Below are positions 33,397 to 42,717 of a stretch of DNA of 64,000 nt, piece by piece. The notes under the pieces were generated by a model. That model saw nothing but the letters and a program-made list of their open reading frames with translations, searched no databases and was not told where the DNA came from. Source of the stretch: JBNKEI01 sp050288705 (GTDB lineage Bacteria > Myxococcota > Myxococcia > Myxococcales > UBA5297); contig JBNKEI010000111.1 of assembly GCA_050288705.1 (NCBI GenBank), forward strand, positions 6,291 to 70,290. The letters run 5' to 3'. A program made the position numbers and the translations under genes. Every line of letters begins with the position of its first letter. The first letter of the stretch is position 1.

Positions 33397-33782
33397 CCAC
33401 TCCTCCTAGCTTGATAGGGCTGATTTGTTCGGAGTTTTTTGATGGTACGGCAAGCGCAAACGGCCGAGATCGCGACGCACTCGTGTCGCTCTGACTAAAG
33501 ACCAAGACGCTAGTTGGTGAGAATAAATCGACATTTTTCCGGCTAGCTGGAAGCGGTGCAGTGCTCTCCGGTAAATAAACATCCTTCCAATGGATTTATT
33601 CGATGCAACCATGTCGCTTCATCCAGAAGGTTTACCAAACAGCTTGAATGTGTATGTCAGGATCGCATCGTTTACTGAGTTTCGAGCTAAGCACATCTTA
33701 CTCTTGAGTCAAGAAAAATAGAACGGGGTTGGTTTTGCTCAGTGCGGCAAACGAGGCAATTTAAACACGGGAGAACACGCAA
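33397..33782. other. Divergent intergenic region upstream of the hydrogenase run
   Basis: About 386 bases separate the divergent hydC and permease genes, so the promoters of both should lie here. I see no convincing sigma-70 or sigma-54 pair and no riboswitch. The minus strand has a 68-codon frame (33612 to 33406) ending at the hydC ribosome site; it is Arg-rich, resembles nothing I know and may be chance. Confidence 0.5.
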
Positions 33783-34895
33783 ATGGCGGAGAACTCAGAA
33801 GGAACGCAAGAGCAGTCATCGGAGGCAGAAGAGAGTAGGGGAAAACGTCGCGCAGACATGGTTTTCGCAGGAACGGCGGTGGGTGGATTACTTGCTATTG
33901 CACTGCTTTATAGGCACTTCCCGGCAATAATGGGAATGTTGCTGATAGCAGGCCTGCTGTCGTACGCTTTACTGCCTCTAGTAGACCGGTTGGACCAAAA
34001 AATGAACCGAACAGCTGCAGTACTAATCATTGCCTTGCTAGCGATGGGGCTTTTGGTAGGAACTGGAATATTGCTATTTCCCACAGTTGCGCAAGAACTA
34101 ACGCAACTACCTAAGATAGCGGAGAGTACTGTAGAACTGGTGAAATCGTTTTTAGTGCGGCTTTCTGCTGTTCTTCCTGCACCAGTTTGGGGTGTGATAC
34201 AGGCGGTAGGTGAGTCGTTATGGAATGCCATTAATAAGGTTAGCCCGTCAAGTATTTCTAGTGCAGCATCGACTGCTCTGACGGGTATTGCGGCGGTAGC
34301 TAGCAGTATAGTTTTTTTGCCAGTATTGATTTTTCTTATGCTGCGTAGTTATCACCCGATGGTGAAAAAAATTGCATCAATGATTCCCCCTCGTTGGAAA
34401 CCACGATTTGAGGCAAGAATAAAGGAAGCAGATCTGGTTTTGTCAGGGTTCATTCGTGGGCAGCTTCTGGTGGCTTTTGTATTAGCGCTAACTTACGGAA
34501 TTGGCTTTTCTTTAGTGGGAATTCCTTTAGGAGCGGTGGTAGGCCTGTTAGCGGGATTTGCAGAATTGATACCTTTTTTAGGGTCGATAATTGCAGTTGT
34601 TTTTGGGACGTTATTGGCTTTAGTGGGAGGCAAGCCAACCGATGCCTTATGGGTCATCGGAATATATTTCGTAGTACAAGCTCTGCAAGGTGCTTTGCTT
34701 TCCCCCATTGTACTTGGCCAGCAGGCGAGAATTGGACCAGTAGCAGTTATTGTCTCTTTGGCGGTAGGAGCTAATCTTTTTGGCATTATCGGAATGCTGT
34801 TAGCGGTACCTGTAGCAGGGCTGATTAAGGTTGCAACTAGAGCTGCCGCGCACGCATATTGCCAAAGCAATTTTTTTCTCCGTGAAGCCCCTTGA
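33783..34895 (+). CDS. AI-2E family (PerM/TqsA-like) membrane permease
   Basis: A 370-residue protein with about eight membrane segments in the arrangement of the AI-2E transporter family: paired N-terminal helices (GGLLAIALLYRHFPAIMGMLLIAGLLSYALLP), a periplasmic/amphipathic stretch, and a C-terminal block with GIPLGAVVGLLAGFAELIPFLGSIIA, the family's most conserved motif. Members export autoinducer-2, ions or unknown substrates; many are wrongly assumed to move AI-2. It stands alone, divergent from the hydrogenase genes. Confidence 0.88.
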   Translation: MAENSEGTQEQSSEAEESRGKRRADMVFAGTAVGGLLAIALLYRHFPAIMGMLLIAGLLSYALLPLVDRLDQKMNRTAAVLIIALLAMGLLVGTGILLFPTVAQELTQLPKIAESTVELVKSFLVRLSAVLPAPVWGVIQAVGESLWNAINKVSPSSISSAASTALTGIAAVASSIVFLPVLIFLMLRSYHPMVKKIASMIPPRWKPRFEARIKEADLVLSGFIRGQLLVAFVLALTYGIGFSLVGIPLGAVVGLLAGFAELIPFLGSIIAVVFGTLLALVGGKPTDALWVIGIYFVVQALQGALLSPIVLGQQARIGPVAVIVSLAVGANLFGIIGMLLAVPVAGLIKVATRAAAHAYCQSNFFLREAP

Positions 34896-34911
34896 AATAA
34901 TGAACCAACTC

Positions 34912-35628
34912 TTAGCCTGTTTTTTGTGCCCTGCAGGAATCGGAGTCAGGTAGCGAAAGCTCTAAAAGGTGGCCAGAATGCTCTTGTTTGGCGCGCAAGT
35001 ATTTTTGATTTTCTGGAGTTACCTGGGTAAGCGAGGGAATACGTTGGTGAACTGGAAGGTATTTTTTTAGTGCGGCAATTTTTAGAGGATTATTGGTAAT
35101 TAGATTGACCGACTGAATCCCAAGGTAACAAAGTATATGAGCTGCGACATCGTAGTCACGTAGATCGTCGGGAAAACCGAGTAGGTGATTAGCTTCATAG
35201 GTGTCATGACCTTTGTCTTGAAGAGCGTAGGCTTGGATTTTGTTTCCCAAACCGATTCCTCGACCCTCTTGTCTTAGGTAGACCAAAACACCTTGTTTTT
35301 CTTGAGAAATTAGGCTAAGAGCATGATCAAGTTGGGCTTTGCAATCGCAGCGCAGGCTCCCAAAAACTTCACTAGTCAAGCACTCACTATGGATACGCAC
35401 CATAACATGGTGTTGCTCGCTGACTTCTCCCATAACCAATGCCAGATGCTCAGCTACATGCTCAGTTTGATGCTCAACCACATGCTCAGAAAGATTTCTG
35501 GCATGGGAGTATTCTCGAAAAACAAGAATCCTATAGTCCCCTTTGGGGGTCGGCATTTTTGCCTGAGAAAAGATTTCTACTCTTTTCCTGATGTCTGCGG
35601 CCATTGATGATTTACATTGAGAATCCAT
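34912..35628 (-). CDS. ribA: GTP cyclohydrolase II
   Basis: First committed step of riboflavin synthesis, opening the GTP ring. The zinc site is CLTSEVFGSLRCDC (C-x10-C-x-C), the GTP-binding Arg region is YLRQEGRGIGLGNKIQAYALQD, and LLGFPDDLRDY and LITNNPLKIAAL complete the pattern. It is a stand-alone enzyme without the ribB half. An unusual EHVVEHQTEHVAEHLALVMG insert with repeated His/Glu-Val lies before the catalytic part. The gene converges with the permease gene and diverges from rnr. Confidence 0.93.
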   Translation of the reverse strand: MDSQCKSSMAADIRKRVEIFSQAKMPTPKGDYRILVFREYSHARNLSEHVVEHQTEHVAEHLALVMGEVSEQHHVMVRIHSECLTSEVFGSLRCDCKAQLDHALSLISQEKQGVLVYLRQEGRGIGLGNKIQAYALQDKGHDTYEANHLLGFPDDLRDYDVAAHILCYLGIQSVNLITNNPLKIAALKKYLPVHQRIPSLTQVTPENQKYLRAKQEHSGHLLELSLPDSDSCRAQKTG

Positions 35629-35811
35629 GAGTCGAAGCCGTCCTAAACAACCAAAGACACAGCAGATGCAAAGCCAGGTCCTCGCATCGACCAGTTACAC
35701 TGAGTTCGCGAGCAAGTATTTTTCCAAGCGCTATTGTCCACTGCTGTCCAATGTGTCGTCCAAAATGTTGTTATAAGCGACTTACCCTACAGCAAACACG
35801 AGCATCCTGCT

Positions 35812-38097
35812 ATGCCTATCGAAAATCACTCCATCATCACCGCCATCCGAGAAGCGAAACAACCACTAAAAGTGAGTGACCTACTAGTCCGCTTGCGCCT
35901 CTCTTCTGCTTATCGAACAGAATTGAAGCGTGTCTTGCGTAAACTGGTGCGAGCCCAGGATATCGTCAAAGAAGGAAGACGGTATGGCTTGCCTGAGCAT
36001 TTTTCAGTTCCTAATAAGGAACCAATAAAAGAGCCTGCGCTATATAGACCCCCTATCAATAAGGCCTCTCGCGGTAAAGCCCCTCGGTTTGTGGTGGGAA
36101 TACTGCGAAGGCATCCAGATGGATATGGCTTCGTAGAGCCGCTTAGCGGAAAGAGGGGGGGGCCGTTTTTGCCGCCCGATCAGGCATGTCAAGCCATGGA
36201 TGGCGATCTGGTGCACGTTGAATTGGTAGAAGGAGATCGCGGTCGCCCAGTAGGAAAATTTTTGGAGTTAGTAGAAAGACGAAGAACCCATGCCATAGGT
36301 ACCTATGTTTACCGAGGGCCGGGATCTTACGTGGCCCCCTTAAACGCTGCGCTTGATCCTATTGGAGTTCCTTGCACTCGCCTTGCCAAAGACGGCGACT
36401 TGGTAAAAGTACATATTACTCGACCTCCCGGGCGTCGGAATGGGGCTGAGGGAGAAATAGTGGTCTCACTAGGCAGCTCGCCTCATCCATTGTTAGAAAT
36501 CCTTCAGATTGCCTACGATCATGGATTTTCTGACGAGATAGCCGACAAGATAAAAACAGAAATTAGCGGGCTTCCGGATTCGCCACGGGAAAGCGACTGC
36601 TGTGGCCGACGGGATCTGCGTTCTCTTCGCCTAATTACTATCGATGGAGAAGACGCCCAGGATTTTGACGACGCCGTTTACGTTGAGCGGGTAAAAAATG
36701 GATTCCGTCTAGTAGTGGCAATTGCTGATGTCGCGCATTACGTACAGCCGGGACAATTACTCGACTTGGAAGCGTTCCGCCGAGGAAACTCTGTTTACTT
36801 CCCCAATTTTGTGCTCCCCATGTTGCCTGAACGGCTCTCCAATGGTCTCTGTTCGCTCAAACCAGAGGAAACCCGCTTGTGTATGGTAGCGGATCTGGTG
36901 TTTGAACGTGGGCAGAATGGGGTGAACTGCGTAGATGCTGACCTATATCAAGGAGTAATGAAAAGCGTGGCGCGCTGCACGTACACCGAAGTAGCCGAAG
37001 TTCTCCAAGGAAAAACTGTAGGGCATCGCGAATTTCTTCGCGGTGATTTTCAAACAATGAAGGAACTTGCCCAATTATTGACGATTTCTCGTGCGGAGAG
37101 GGGAGCCATTGAATTTGACCTCCCGGAAACTCGCGTCATCTTGAACGAAGATTATCAACCGGTGCAAGTGCAGCGGCGAGAACGGAATGTTGCTCACCGG
37201 ATAATCGAAGAATTCATGCTGGCGGCCAATGAGGCAGTAGCCCGGTACTTTTCGGTTCGCGGTCTCCCTACCGTGTATCGAGTTCACGGGGAGCCTAATG
37301 AGGAGAAGCTAGACTTATTTATGGATATGGCGCGAACTTACGGGTTGACGCTTCCCGAAGAAGAAAGAGATGGCAAGGCGCTTAATACAATTCTTAAAAA
37401 AATTGTAGGAAATCCTGAGCAGCGAACCCTGAACCATTTTCTATTGCGATCAATGATGCAGGCGGTATATAGCCCCGACAATATTGGCCATTTTGGTCTA
37501 GCAGCGCCTTTTTACCTTCACTTTACTTCGCCAATTCGCCGTTATCCAGATTTGATGGTTCATCGGCTCTTAAAAGAGCACTGGGAACGTGGCCAGCGTT
37601 CCTTAGATGAGGCGGAAGTGGAAAGGCTTCAACAGCGTTTAGACTCAATTTCATTGCGCTCCAGTGAAAGAGAAAGAGCGGCAATGGCTGCTGAAAGAGA
37701 AGCAAATAGCTATTTTTCAGCGCTTTATCTCCAAGACAAAGTCGGTGAGGAAATGGATGGAATAGTTACCGCAGTAACCGATTTTGGCCTGTTTGTAGAG
37801 TTAAAAAAGTGCTTCATTGAAGGGCTTATTAAGCTCCAGGACTTGGGCGAAGCAACATTCGACGAGAAACGGCATCGGCTGGTTTTGCCCAGTGGGCAGA
37901 ACTTTGCAATAGGGACTGAACTTAGAGTGCGTGTGGCCAGAGTAGATGTTGCTAGTCGGCATATTGATTTGGAATGGTTGCCTAAAGAGACAAGGCTATC
38001 AAATAAGTGCGCTCAAAAGGCTAAAGCCAAGAAAAAAAAGCGGGCAATAAAACGAGTAGTTAGAGGAAGCCAAAAACGTAAGGCTAAATCTATGTAA
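35812..38097 (+). CDS. rnr: Ribonuclease R
   Basis: A 3'-to-5' exoribonuclease that degrades structured RNA. Domains in order: N-terminal helix-turn-helix (KVSDLLVRLRLSSAYRTELKRVLRKL), two cold-shock domains (GYGFVEPLSGKRGGPFLPPDQA), the RNB catalytic domain with ITIDGEDAQDFDDAVYVE holding the metal-binding Asp cluster, and an S1 domain near the end (VGEEMDGIVTAVTDFGLFVEL), followed by a Lys/Arg-rich tail. ATG at 35812 is taken as the start since it begins the helix-turn-helix closely; TTG at 35734 would add 26 residues of no clear homology. Confidence 0.94.
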   Translation: MPIENHSIITAIREAKQPLKVSDLLVRLRLSSAYRTELKRVLRKLVRAQDIVKEGRRYGLPEHFSVPNKEPIKEPALYRPPINKASRGKAPRFVVGILRRHPDGYGFVEPLSGKRGGPFLPPDQACQAMDGDLVHVELVEGDRGRPVGKFLELVERRRTHAIGTYVYRGPGSYVAPLNAALDPIGVPCTRLAKDGDLVKVHITRPPGRRNGAEGEIVVSLGSSPHPLLEILQIAYDHGFSDEIADKIKTEISGLPDSPRESDCCGRRDLRSLRLITIDGEDAQDFDDAVYVERVKNGFRLVVAIADVAHYVQPGQLLDLEAFRRGNSVYFPNFVLPMLPERLSNGLCSLKPEETRLCMVADLVFERGQNGVNCVDADLYQGVMKSVARCTYTEVAEVLQGKTVGHREFLRGDFQTMKELAQLLTISRAERGAIEFDLPETRVILNEDYQPVQVQRRERNVAHRIIEEFMLAANEAVARYFSVRGLPTVYRVHGEPNEEKLDLFMDMARTYGLTLPEEERDGKALNTILKKIVGNPEQRTLNHFLLRSMMQAVYSPDNIGHFGLAAPFYLHFTSPIRRYPDLMVHRLLKEHWERGQRSLDEAEVERLQQRLDSISLRSSERERAAMAAEREANSYFSALYLQDKVGEEMDGIVTAVTDFGLFVELKKCFIEGLIKLQDLGEATFDEKRHRLVLPSGQNFAIGTELRVRVARVDVASRHIDLEWLPKETRLSNKCAQKAKAKKKKRAIKRVVRGSQKRKAKSM

Positions 38098-38114
38098 GGT
38101 TTTTAATTGCTACC

Positions 38115-38600
38115 CTAAGGTTTACCGTCAGATTCACCTGCTAAATAAGCAAGGATAACTTCGTCTAGACTTTTCTCACTAATTACGTCTTCTCCAAAAA
38201 GTGGGCTTCGTGGTTTGGTGGCAGGAAGAGTGGAAGAAGGTGGAGATTTTAGGGGGATTCCTTTATTGAGCTGAATTTCTGGGGAATTAATTTTTACTTG
38301 TCCTGGTTCATAAACTGGTCGTGAATCTTCCTTGGTCTCAAAATTACCAGCCAAAAGACTTCGCAGCATAGCCTTGTGCTGCTCCTCCATCAAATCGCGT
38401 ACGACATCAGAAATATTTTCCGCGTTTATGATGTCAGCATAGGAAGTCTTTTTGGATGCCACCACTGTTCCCCCAACAAACAAGTGAGTAGCAATGTATG
38501 ATTTTTCAATACCAGAATCTTCAGTTTGAATGTGATAGCACTTTCCCTTGTGCTTGACGTTGTGGTTAAAGCCGGGAATTGCCTTGCTGAAAACATTCAT
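38115..38600 (-). CDS. Conserved protein of unknown function
   Basis: The first 90 residues (GFNHNVKHKGKCYHIQTEDSG, THLFVGGTVVASKKTSYADII, LMEEQHKAMLRSLLAGNF) match, as far as I recall, a small conserved domain common in myxobacteria and relatives whose function is unknown. The remainder is a Pro/Ser-rich linker and a short acidic helix (SEKSLDEVILAYLAGE). It follows the protein kinase gene on the same strand and could be a kinase partner or substrate, judged only from position. Confidence 0.7.
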   Translation of the reverse strand: MNVFSKAIPGFNHNVKHKGKCYHIQTEDSGIEKSYIATHLFVGGTVVASKKTSYADIINAENISDVVRDLMEEQHKAMLRSLLAGNFETKEDSRPVYEPGQVKINSPEIQLNKGIPLKSPPSSTLPATKPRSPLFGEDVISEKSLDEVILAYLAGESDGKP

Positions 38601-38682
38601 AATTTATTCTGACATTCCACCCGGCAAGAAATCTCGTACTAGTGTAGCTCTGTGCAACCCTGGCGGCAAGTCTTCATGCTAG

Positions 38683-39603
38683 TTAGACAGAAGAATCGAA
38701 AAGTCCCCGTACAACCGCTGCAATTGCCAAAGGTGTTCCAATTCGTTCATCCAAAAGACCACGTAATTCCTTAGCGAAAGAAGCAGTGTCTGGAAAGCGT
38801 TCCTGCGGTGACAATGCAAAACCACGCATGATTACTCCATTGAGTTCTACGGAAAGTTGAGAGCGCAATTGGTTCAAAGGTGCTGGGTTTGCGCAGCGAA
38901 TGGCAGCGCATACTTCTTCCTTGTTTTTTCCAATAAATGGGCGTTGGTTACATAGCAACTCGTAAATAACTGCTGTCGCCGCCCATTGGTCGGCATAGGG
39001 GTCGATGATTCCCTGTAGTGCTTCTGGCGAAAGGTAATAAGGCTTCCCCCATACCGCAGTATTCTGTTCTTTTCGGTCGCGGTCCCTTGCGTGAGCTATG
39101 CCGAAGTCCCCTAATTTTATCTCTCCAACTCGCGAAATAAAAAGGTTCGAGGGAGAAACATCTCGATGCACAATTCCTTGTAGCTGACCAGATGGCCCCA
39201 GCATGTTATGAGCGTAGGTAAGTGCTTCTAAAAGCGTTACTCCTAGAAAAATGGCAAAATCAATCGGGAGCAGTATGTTTCGCTGCTTGCATCGCTGCAG
39301 TATTTTCCCCAGATCGCGGCCTTCAACATACTCCATGGACATAAAGTGCTGCCCATTTATGGTTCCTGACTCAAAAACCCTCACGATGTTAGGATGTTGC
39401 AGCATGCTGGAAAGCAGCGCTTCATGTTTAAAGAGCTGTACATAATGGGGATTATTCGCAAGACTGGGCAACAATCGTTTGACAGCCAGAATATGGGGAG
39501 GAGCGTTCTCTCTGCGATCTATGGCGCGAAAGACTTCGGCCATCCCTCCTTTTCCAATAATGTCTACTAGCTCGTAAGGCCCTAATGTCCCTAGCGACTC
39601 CAT
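38683..39603 (-). CDS. Hanks-type serine/threonine protein kinase
   Basis: A kinase domain of about 280 residues with almost nothing else. IGKGGMAEVFRA is the Gly-rich loop, the Lys lies in LAVKRLLP, HRDVSPSNLF is the catalytic loop, GDFGIAH the metal-binding DFG, and KPYYLSPEAL the activation segment end. No membrane anchor or sensor domain follows, so it is a soluble kinase. The ATG lies within the end of the upstream TPR gene (13-base overlap), which points to coupled translation. Confidence 0.9.
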   Translation of the reverse strand: MESLGTLGPYELVDIIGKGGMAEVFRAIDRRENAPPHILAVKRLLPSLANNPHYVQLFKHEALLSSMLQHPNIVRVFESGTINGQHFMSMEYVEGRDLGKILQRCKQRNILLPIDFAIFLGVTLLEALTYAHNMLGPSGQLQGIVHRDVSPSNLFISRVGEIKLGDFGIAHARDRDRKEQNTAVWGKPYYLSPEALQGIIDPYADQWAATAVIYELLCNQRPFIGKNKEEVCAAIRCANPAPLNQLRSQLSVELNGVIMRGFALSPQERFPDTASFAKELRGLLDERIGTPLAIAAVVRGLFDSSV

Positions 39604-40550
39604 GTAGTTCTCGTGGCTGAGCGCGCTAAACCATTTTTCTGCGCCATCTGTCGAATCATCGAATATTCAAAGGGAACCTTTTCTCGGAGGGGCTGCAGAT
39701 CAGGATCGGAATCCATTTCTTGGGGAAACGCGTATCCATTCTCTACCGCACGCTGGAGTGAGCGAAGTGATTCCCTGGTTTTTCCTTCTCGGGACAATGC
39801 GCATGCCAGAAGATAATGGGTGTCATCATTGCTAGGAGCAAAGTGAAGAGCCTTTTCTAAGTATTTCCGTGCACGTGCAGTGTCTCTAGAAGTCATGAAA
39901 GTAATGGCTAAACGACGTAATACCTCGGGATCATTCGGGTTAAGTCTTAACGAATGAAAAAAAGCGCGTTGTGCCGATTCGTAGTCGCCATCTTGTAAAG
40001 AGGCATTTGCTTTTTGGAATAGGGCATTAACCTTGGAAGGAAGCGAATTTCGGCATTCCGATTGCAAGGATTGTAGAGAGCGGCGGTCGAGTTCAAAGAG
40101 GTGGCTGGGAAAAGGAGATTTGCTGCAGCCAGGATCGATTCGCGATTCAACTACCCCCATGATTTTATCGGTGCTTGTGTCGAAGCTAGCTATAACAAAA
40201 AACCATTCCCTAGAAGAACAACCAGATTCTTCCCAGCAAGCACGTACCTCACCAATAAAAATATCATTGGCCAGACGTCCGTGTAATATTTCGGTTCCTC
40301 GGTAAAAATTGCAAACAGGTGATTTCTCCCCCAGGATGCCAACCAGCAGTTGCCCGGAAGACTTTAGCTGTACGCATCCGTAAGGAGTATTCCAAGTGCC
40401 TTGGATAAGCAGTTTAGTTCTTGAAGAGATAGCGCTGTTGTCAACTTCAGAAACCTCGCTAGAGGTTGTGGGCACTTCTTCAGCGCGATCTAACCCTGCT
40501 AGAATTGGTATGGTGAGCAGCAGCCACCAGTAGCCGAGAGCTGTTTTCAT
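39591..40550 (-). CDS. Exported TPR protein
   Basis: ATG at 40550 gives a good signal peptide (MKTALGYWWLLLTIPILAGLDRA), so the protein is probably periplasmic or outer-membrane facing. Residues 40-160 are of unknown fold with several Cys. Residues about 190-290 are tetratricopeptide repeats (ASLQDGDYESAQRAFFHSLRLNPNDPEVLRRLA, KYLEKALHFAPSNDDTHYLLA). It overlaps the kinase start by 13 bases. The pair may form a signalling unit, but kinase and TPR protein would then lie on opposite sides of the membrane. Confidence 0.75.
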   Translation of the reverse strand: MKTALGYWWLLLTIPILAGLDRAEEVPTTSSEVSEVDNSAISSRTKLLIQGTWNTPYGCVQLKSSGQLLVGILGEKSPVCNFYRGTEILHGRLANDIFIGEVRACWEESGCSSREWFFVIASFDTSTDKIMGVVESRIDPGCSKSPFPSHLFELDRRSLQSLQSECRNSLPSKVNALFQKANASLQDGDYESAQRAFFHSLRLNPNDPEVLRRLAITFMTSRDTARARKYLEKALHFAPSNDDTHYLLACALSREGKTRESLRSLQRAVENGYAFPQEMDSDPDLQPLREKVPFEYSMIRQMAQKNGLARSATRTTWSR

Positions 40551-40812
40551 TGTAATCAATTGGAATAATATCTAGTCATCACCTCGTCAATCAATGAGAA
40601 CAGTGCACAAAGTTAGAGCTAGCCTGTTTCAGAACCCGCTGGCAAGGGGGCTAGTCTACGCACACAAGTTCACTTCATTCCCGAGCTTCGCTCAGGGAGA
40701 TGGTTGGCGAATAATAGGGGGTGAGACGGCATCGAAAGCGACCTCGTGGTATCAGGCGAAATTCTGGTTGACATGATGGAGCAAACTCATTATGAGTAGC
40801 TTTCTTGTTTTT

Positions 40813-40883
40813 GGCGCCATCGCCAAGTGGTAAGGCTAGGGTCTGCAAAATCCTCATCCCCGGTTCGAATCCGGGTGGCGCCT
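40813..40883 (+). tRNA. tRNA-Cys (GCA)
   Basis: The acceptor arms GGCGCCA and TGGCGCC pair, the anticodon loop is CTGCAAA with anticodon GCA, and the T-arm is CCCCGGTTCGAATCCGGG with the standard TTCGAAT loop. The discriminator is T (U73), which is the identity base for tRNA-Cys. CCA is not encoded. The length of 71 bases is normal. Confidence 0.95.
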
Positions 40884-40893
40884 AAACTAGCAG

Positions 40894-41763
40894 TTATTTT
40901 CTCGTAAAATCTATAACAATCATTTTGTTGGGAGGGATTGCTAGTTTTTTCAATGCTTTTTTGGTGCAAGCCATTAGCCTGGTATCGCCTAATGTTTCCG
41001 CAATAATTGTTTCTCGGTTTTGGCGGGAAAGAACTAGAGAGCCCTGTAGGGTTGGGTTTCGCCGAAGAACCTTTTGATAGCAACTAAGCAGATGATTGCT
41101 TTTTGGCAAGGTATAGGCAGTGGAAGAGTTGTTTAGCGAAACTTCTATTCCCGCTTTTTCGGGTCGTAGAGCAGTTAGACGTATATCTACTGTTGGAGTG
41201 CCAGAGGAGGAGGGAATAGAAGCTAATCCGTCTTTATTAGTCTGTGCTAAAACTTTTCCTTGATAGCGGATTTCTGCTCCCATTAAATCTATAGAGAATA
41301 TTTGATTGCTAGTTTTATAGTAGGTGCAGGGATACTTTTCCGCCTCCGCGGCGCGGAACATGATTGCCAATGTTACCCCTTGGCTGTGGATTTTATTGCG
41401 AAGATTCTCGACTTGGTTTGGAATAAGATCTAATTCTAGTTGGTCTCTGCCAGAATCGAATAAAACCAAGTTTCCTTGGAAGGCCCGAAATGGGTGTTCC
41501 GTAGAAATAATTACTTGACCCTGGTTGGCTTTGAAATGGCTAATAGTAAAATCTTTTCGTTGTAACTCGATCAGAAAATCGGTTTTTTTAAGTTTTTGTT
41601 CTCTTGATTTTTTTTCAAGGACATCGTTGCCGCTTGGCTCATTTTGCAGTGCAATACAAATATCGCGAGCTTGATTTTGGTCTTTAATGGGAACTATTTC
41701 ATTGCCCCATGCAAGAGCAGACATGCTTAAAGAAACCAAAATACACAGGTTACATAATCGCAT
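40894..41763 (-). CDS. Exported AgmX/PglI-like protein
   Basis: MRLCNLCILVSLSMSALAWG is a signal peptide, and a good AAAGGTC ribosome site precedes the ATG. The middle has no family I know. The C-terminal 80 residues (LLSCYQKVLRRNPTLQGSLVLSRQ, DTRLMACTKKALKKLAIP) have the CYxxxLxxxPxLxG...C pattern of the AgmX/PglI C-terminal domain, a TonB-like periplasmic domain widespread in myxobacteria. A role in envelope energy transfer or gliding-type machinery is possible, but the motif is partial. Confidence 0.6.
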   Translation of the reverse strand: MRLCNLCILVSLSMSALAWGNEIVPIKDQNQARDICIALQNEPSGNDVLEKKSREQKLKKTDFLIELQRKDFTISHFKANQGQVIISTEHPFRAFQGNLVLFDSGRDQLELDLIPNQVENLRNKIHSQGVTLAIMFRAAEAEKYPCTYYKTSNQIFSIDLMGAEIRYQGKVLAQTNKDGLASIPSSSGTPTVDIRLTALRPEKAGIEVSLNNSSTAYTLPKSNHLLSCYQKVLRRNPTLQGSLVLSRQNRETIIAETLGDTRLMACTKKALKKLAIPPNKMIVIDFTRK

Positions 41764-41903
41764 GACTGACCTTTCTTATGCTAAAGTCATAGCTAGATTA
41801 ATGTCTATGCGTTTCCTTGTGTTATAATGTAGGTAAAACATCGCTGATGGTCAAGAAGGATTTTTTCATTCGGAAAATTGCTAGGATTTATGGGAATTTA
41901 AGG

Positions 41904-42314
41904 CTAGGCTCGGGCGCCTATTTGTTCTGCTTTTTTGCGTTCCTCGTAGGCCCGGATGAGGTACCCCATTAGCATTAATGAAGAAGTGTTTTCCAAGACT
42001 TTTTCTGGGTCGCGAGAAATCAGGTTTGAGCTATATGAAAGAAAAAATTGTGCCAAATCCTCGCCTGCCTCGCGTGCTATAAGCGCGTTGAGATGAGGGG
42101 GCTCCATAAAACGAATACTGTTGATAAAATGAATTGCCATGGTTTTTTTGTCTTGAATCACGTCTCTCTCCCAGTTGGATGACATGTCCGTGTCGCTGGT
42201 CACTTCGGGCAATATCCGGATTAGTTGTGATAGCTGCAATACCCCAACGGCGATTACCTTTTGACGCATCTCGGAGGTCGTGCCAAAATCCCCCAAACTT
42301 TTAATCGTAGTCAT
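41904..42314 (-). CDS. Hypothetical protein
   Basis: I do not recognise this 136-residue protein. It appears soluble and mostly helical, with no signal peptide or membrane segment: VIAVGVLQLSQLIRILPEV, then HFINSIRFMEPPHLNALIAREAGEDLAQFFL and SSLMLMGYLIRAYEERKKAEQ. It diverges from the small gene at 42351, and the two starts are only 36 bases apart. Confidence 0.65.
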   Translation of the reverse strand: MTTIKSLGDFGTTSEMRQKVIAVGVLQLSQLIRILPEVTSDTDMSSNWERDVIQDKKTMAIHFINSIRFMEPPHLNALIAREAGEDLAQFFLSYSSNLISRDPEKVLENTSSLMLMGYLIRAYEERKKAEQIGARA

Positions 42315-42350
42315 CAGGGCGTGACAGTTTTTGTGTTTGGAGGAGTCGGA

Positions 42351-42539
42351 ATGTTTACGGGCGTGAAGGTCTTTTCAGCAACCAAGGCCAAAGAACGTGA
42401 AGAATTGGGGGACAATATTACTCGTTGGCTTCGCTCCAACTCAGATCTTGATTTGGTTGATAAAGTGGTAACTCAATCTTCAGATAATGAATTTCATTGT
42501 TTGACAGTAGTTCTGTTTTATCGGGAGAAAAAAAGCTGA
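42351..42539 (+). CDS. Small conserved protein of unknown function
   Basis: ATG at 42351 has a clear GGAGGAG ribosome site, so it is preferred to longer frames that run back through the neighbouring gene. The 62-residue product (VKVFSATKAKEREELGDNITRWL, VVTQSSDNEFHCLTVVLFYRE) resembles, as I recall, a short protein conserved in myxobacteria, with a ferredoxin-like beta-alpha pattern. Function unknown. Confidence 0.7.
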   Translation: MFTGVKVFSATKAKEREELGDNITRWLRSNSDLDLVDKVVTQSSDNEFHCLTVVLFYREKKS

Positions 42540-42717
42540 CTTTGTGCAAAATATGTGCATGTTTGTTTTTTTCTCTGAGCGCGAGAACCGGATGTGCTTC
42601 TCATATCGAAGCTCGTTTAGCGGTCTTCTGATCCTGATCCTTTGAGAATCTGTTGCATTTTCATGCGCATTTTCGTAAAAAACCAAACTCTGCTCAATTT
42701 GGAAGCGGAGTGGTGAG

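Noticed and set aside
33406..33612. 68-codon minus-strand frame ending at the hydC ribosome site
   Set aside because: Its position would allow translational coupling, but it has no clear ribosome site, an Arg-rich random-looking composition and no similarity I recognise. Left out as a gene; noted in the intergenic entry.
42540..42717. Possible ARG boxes upstream of argR
   Set aside because: The AT-rich stretch near ATATGTGCATG is only weakly like an ARG box, and no second box at the usual spacing is visible.
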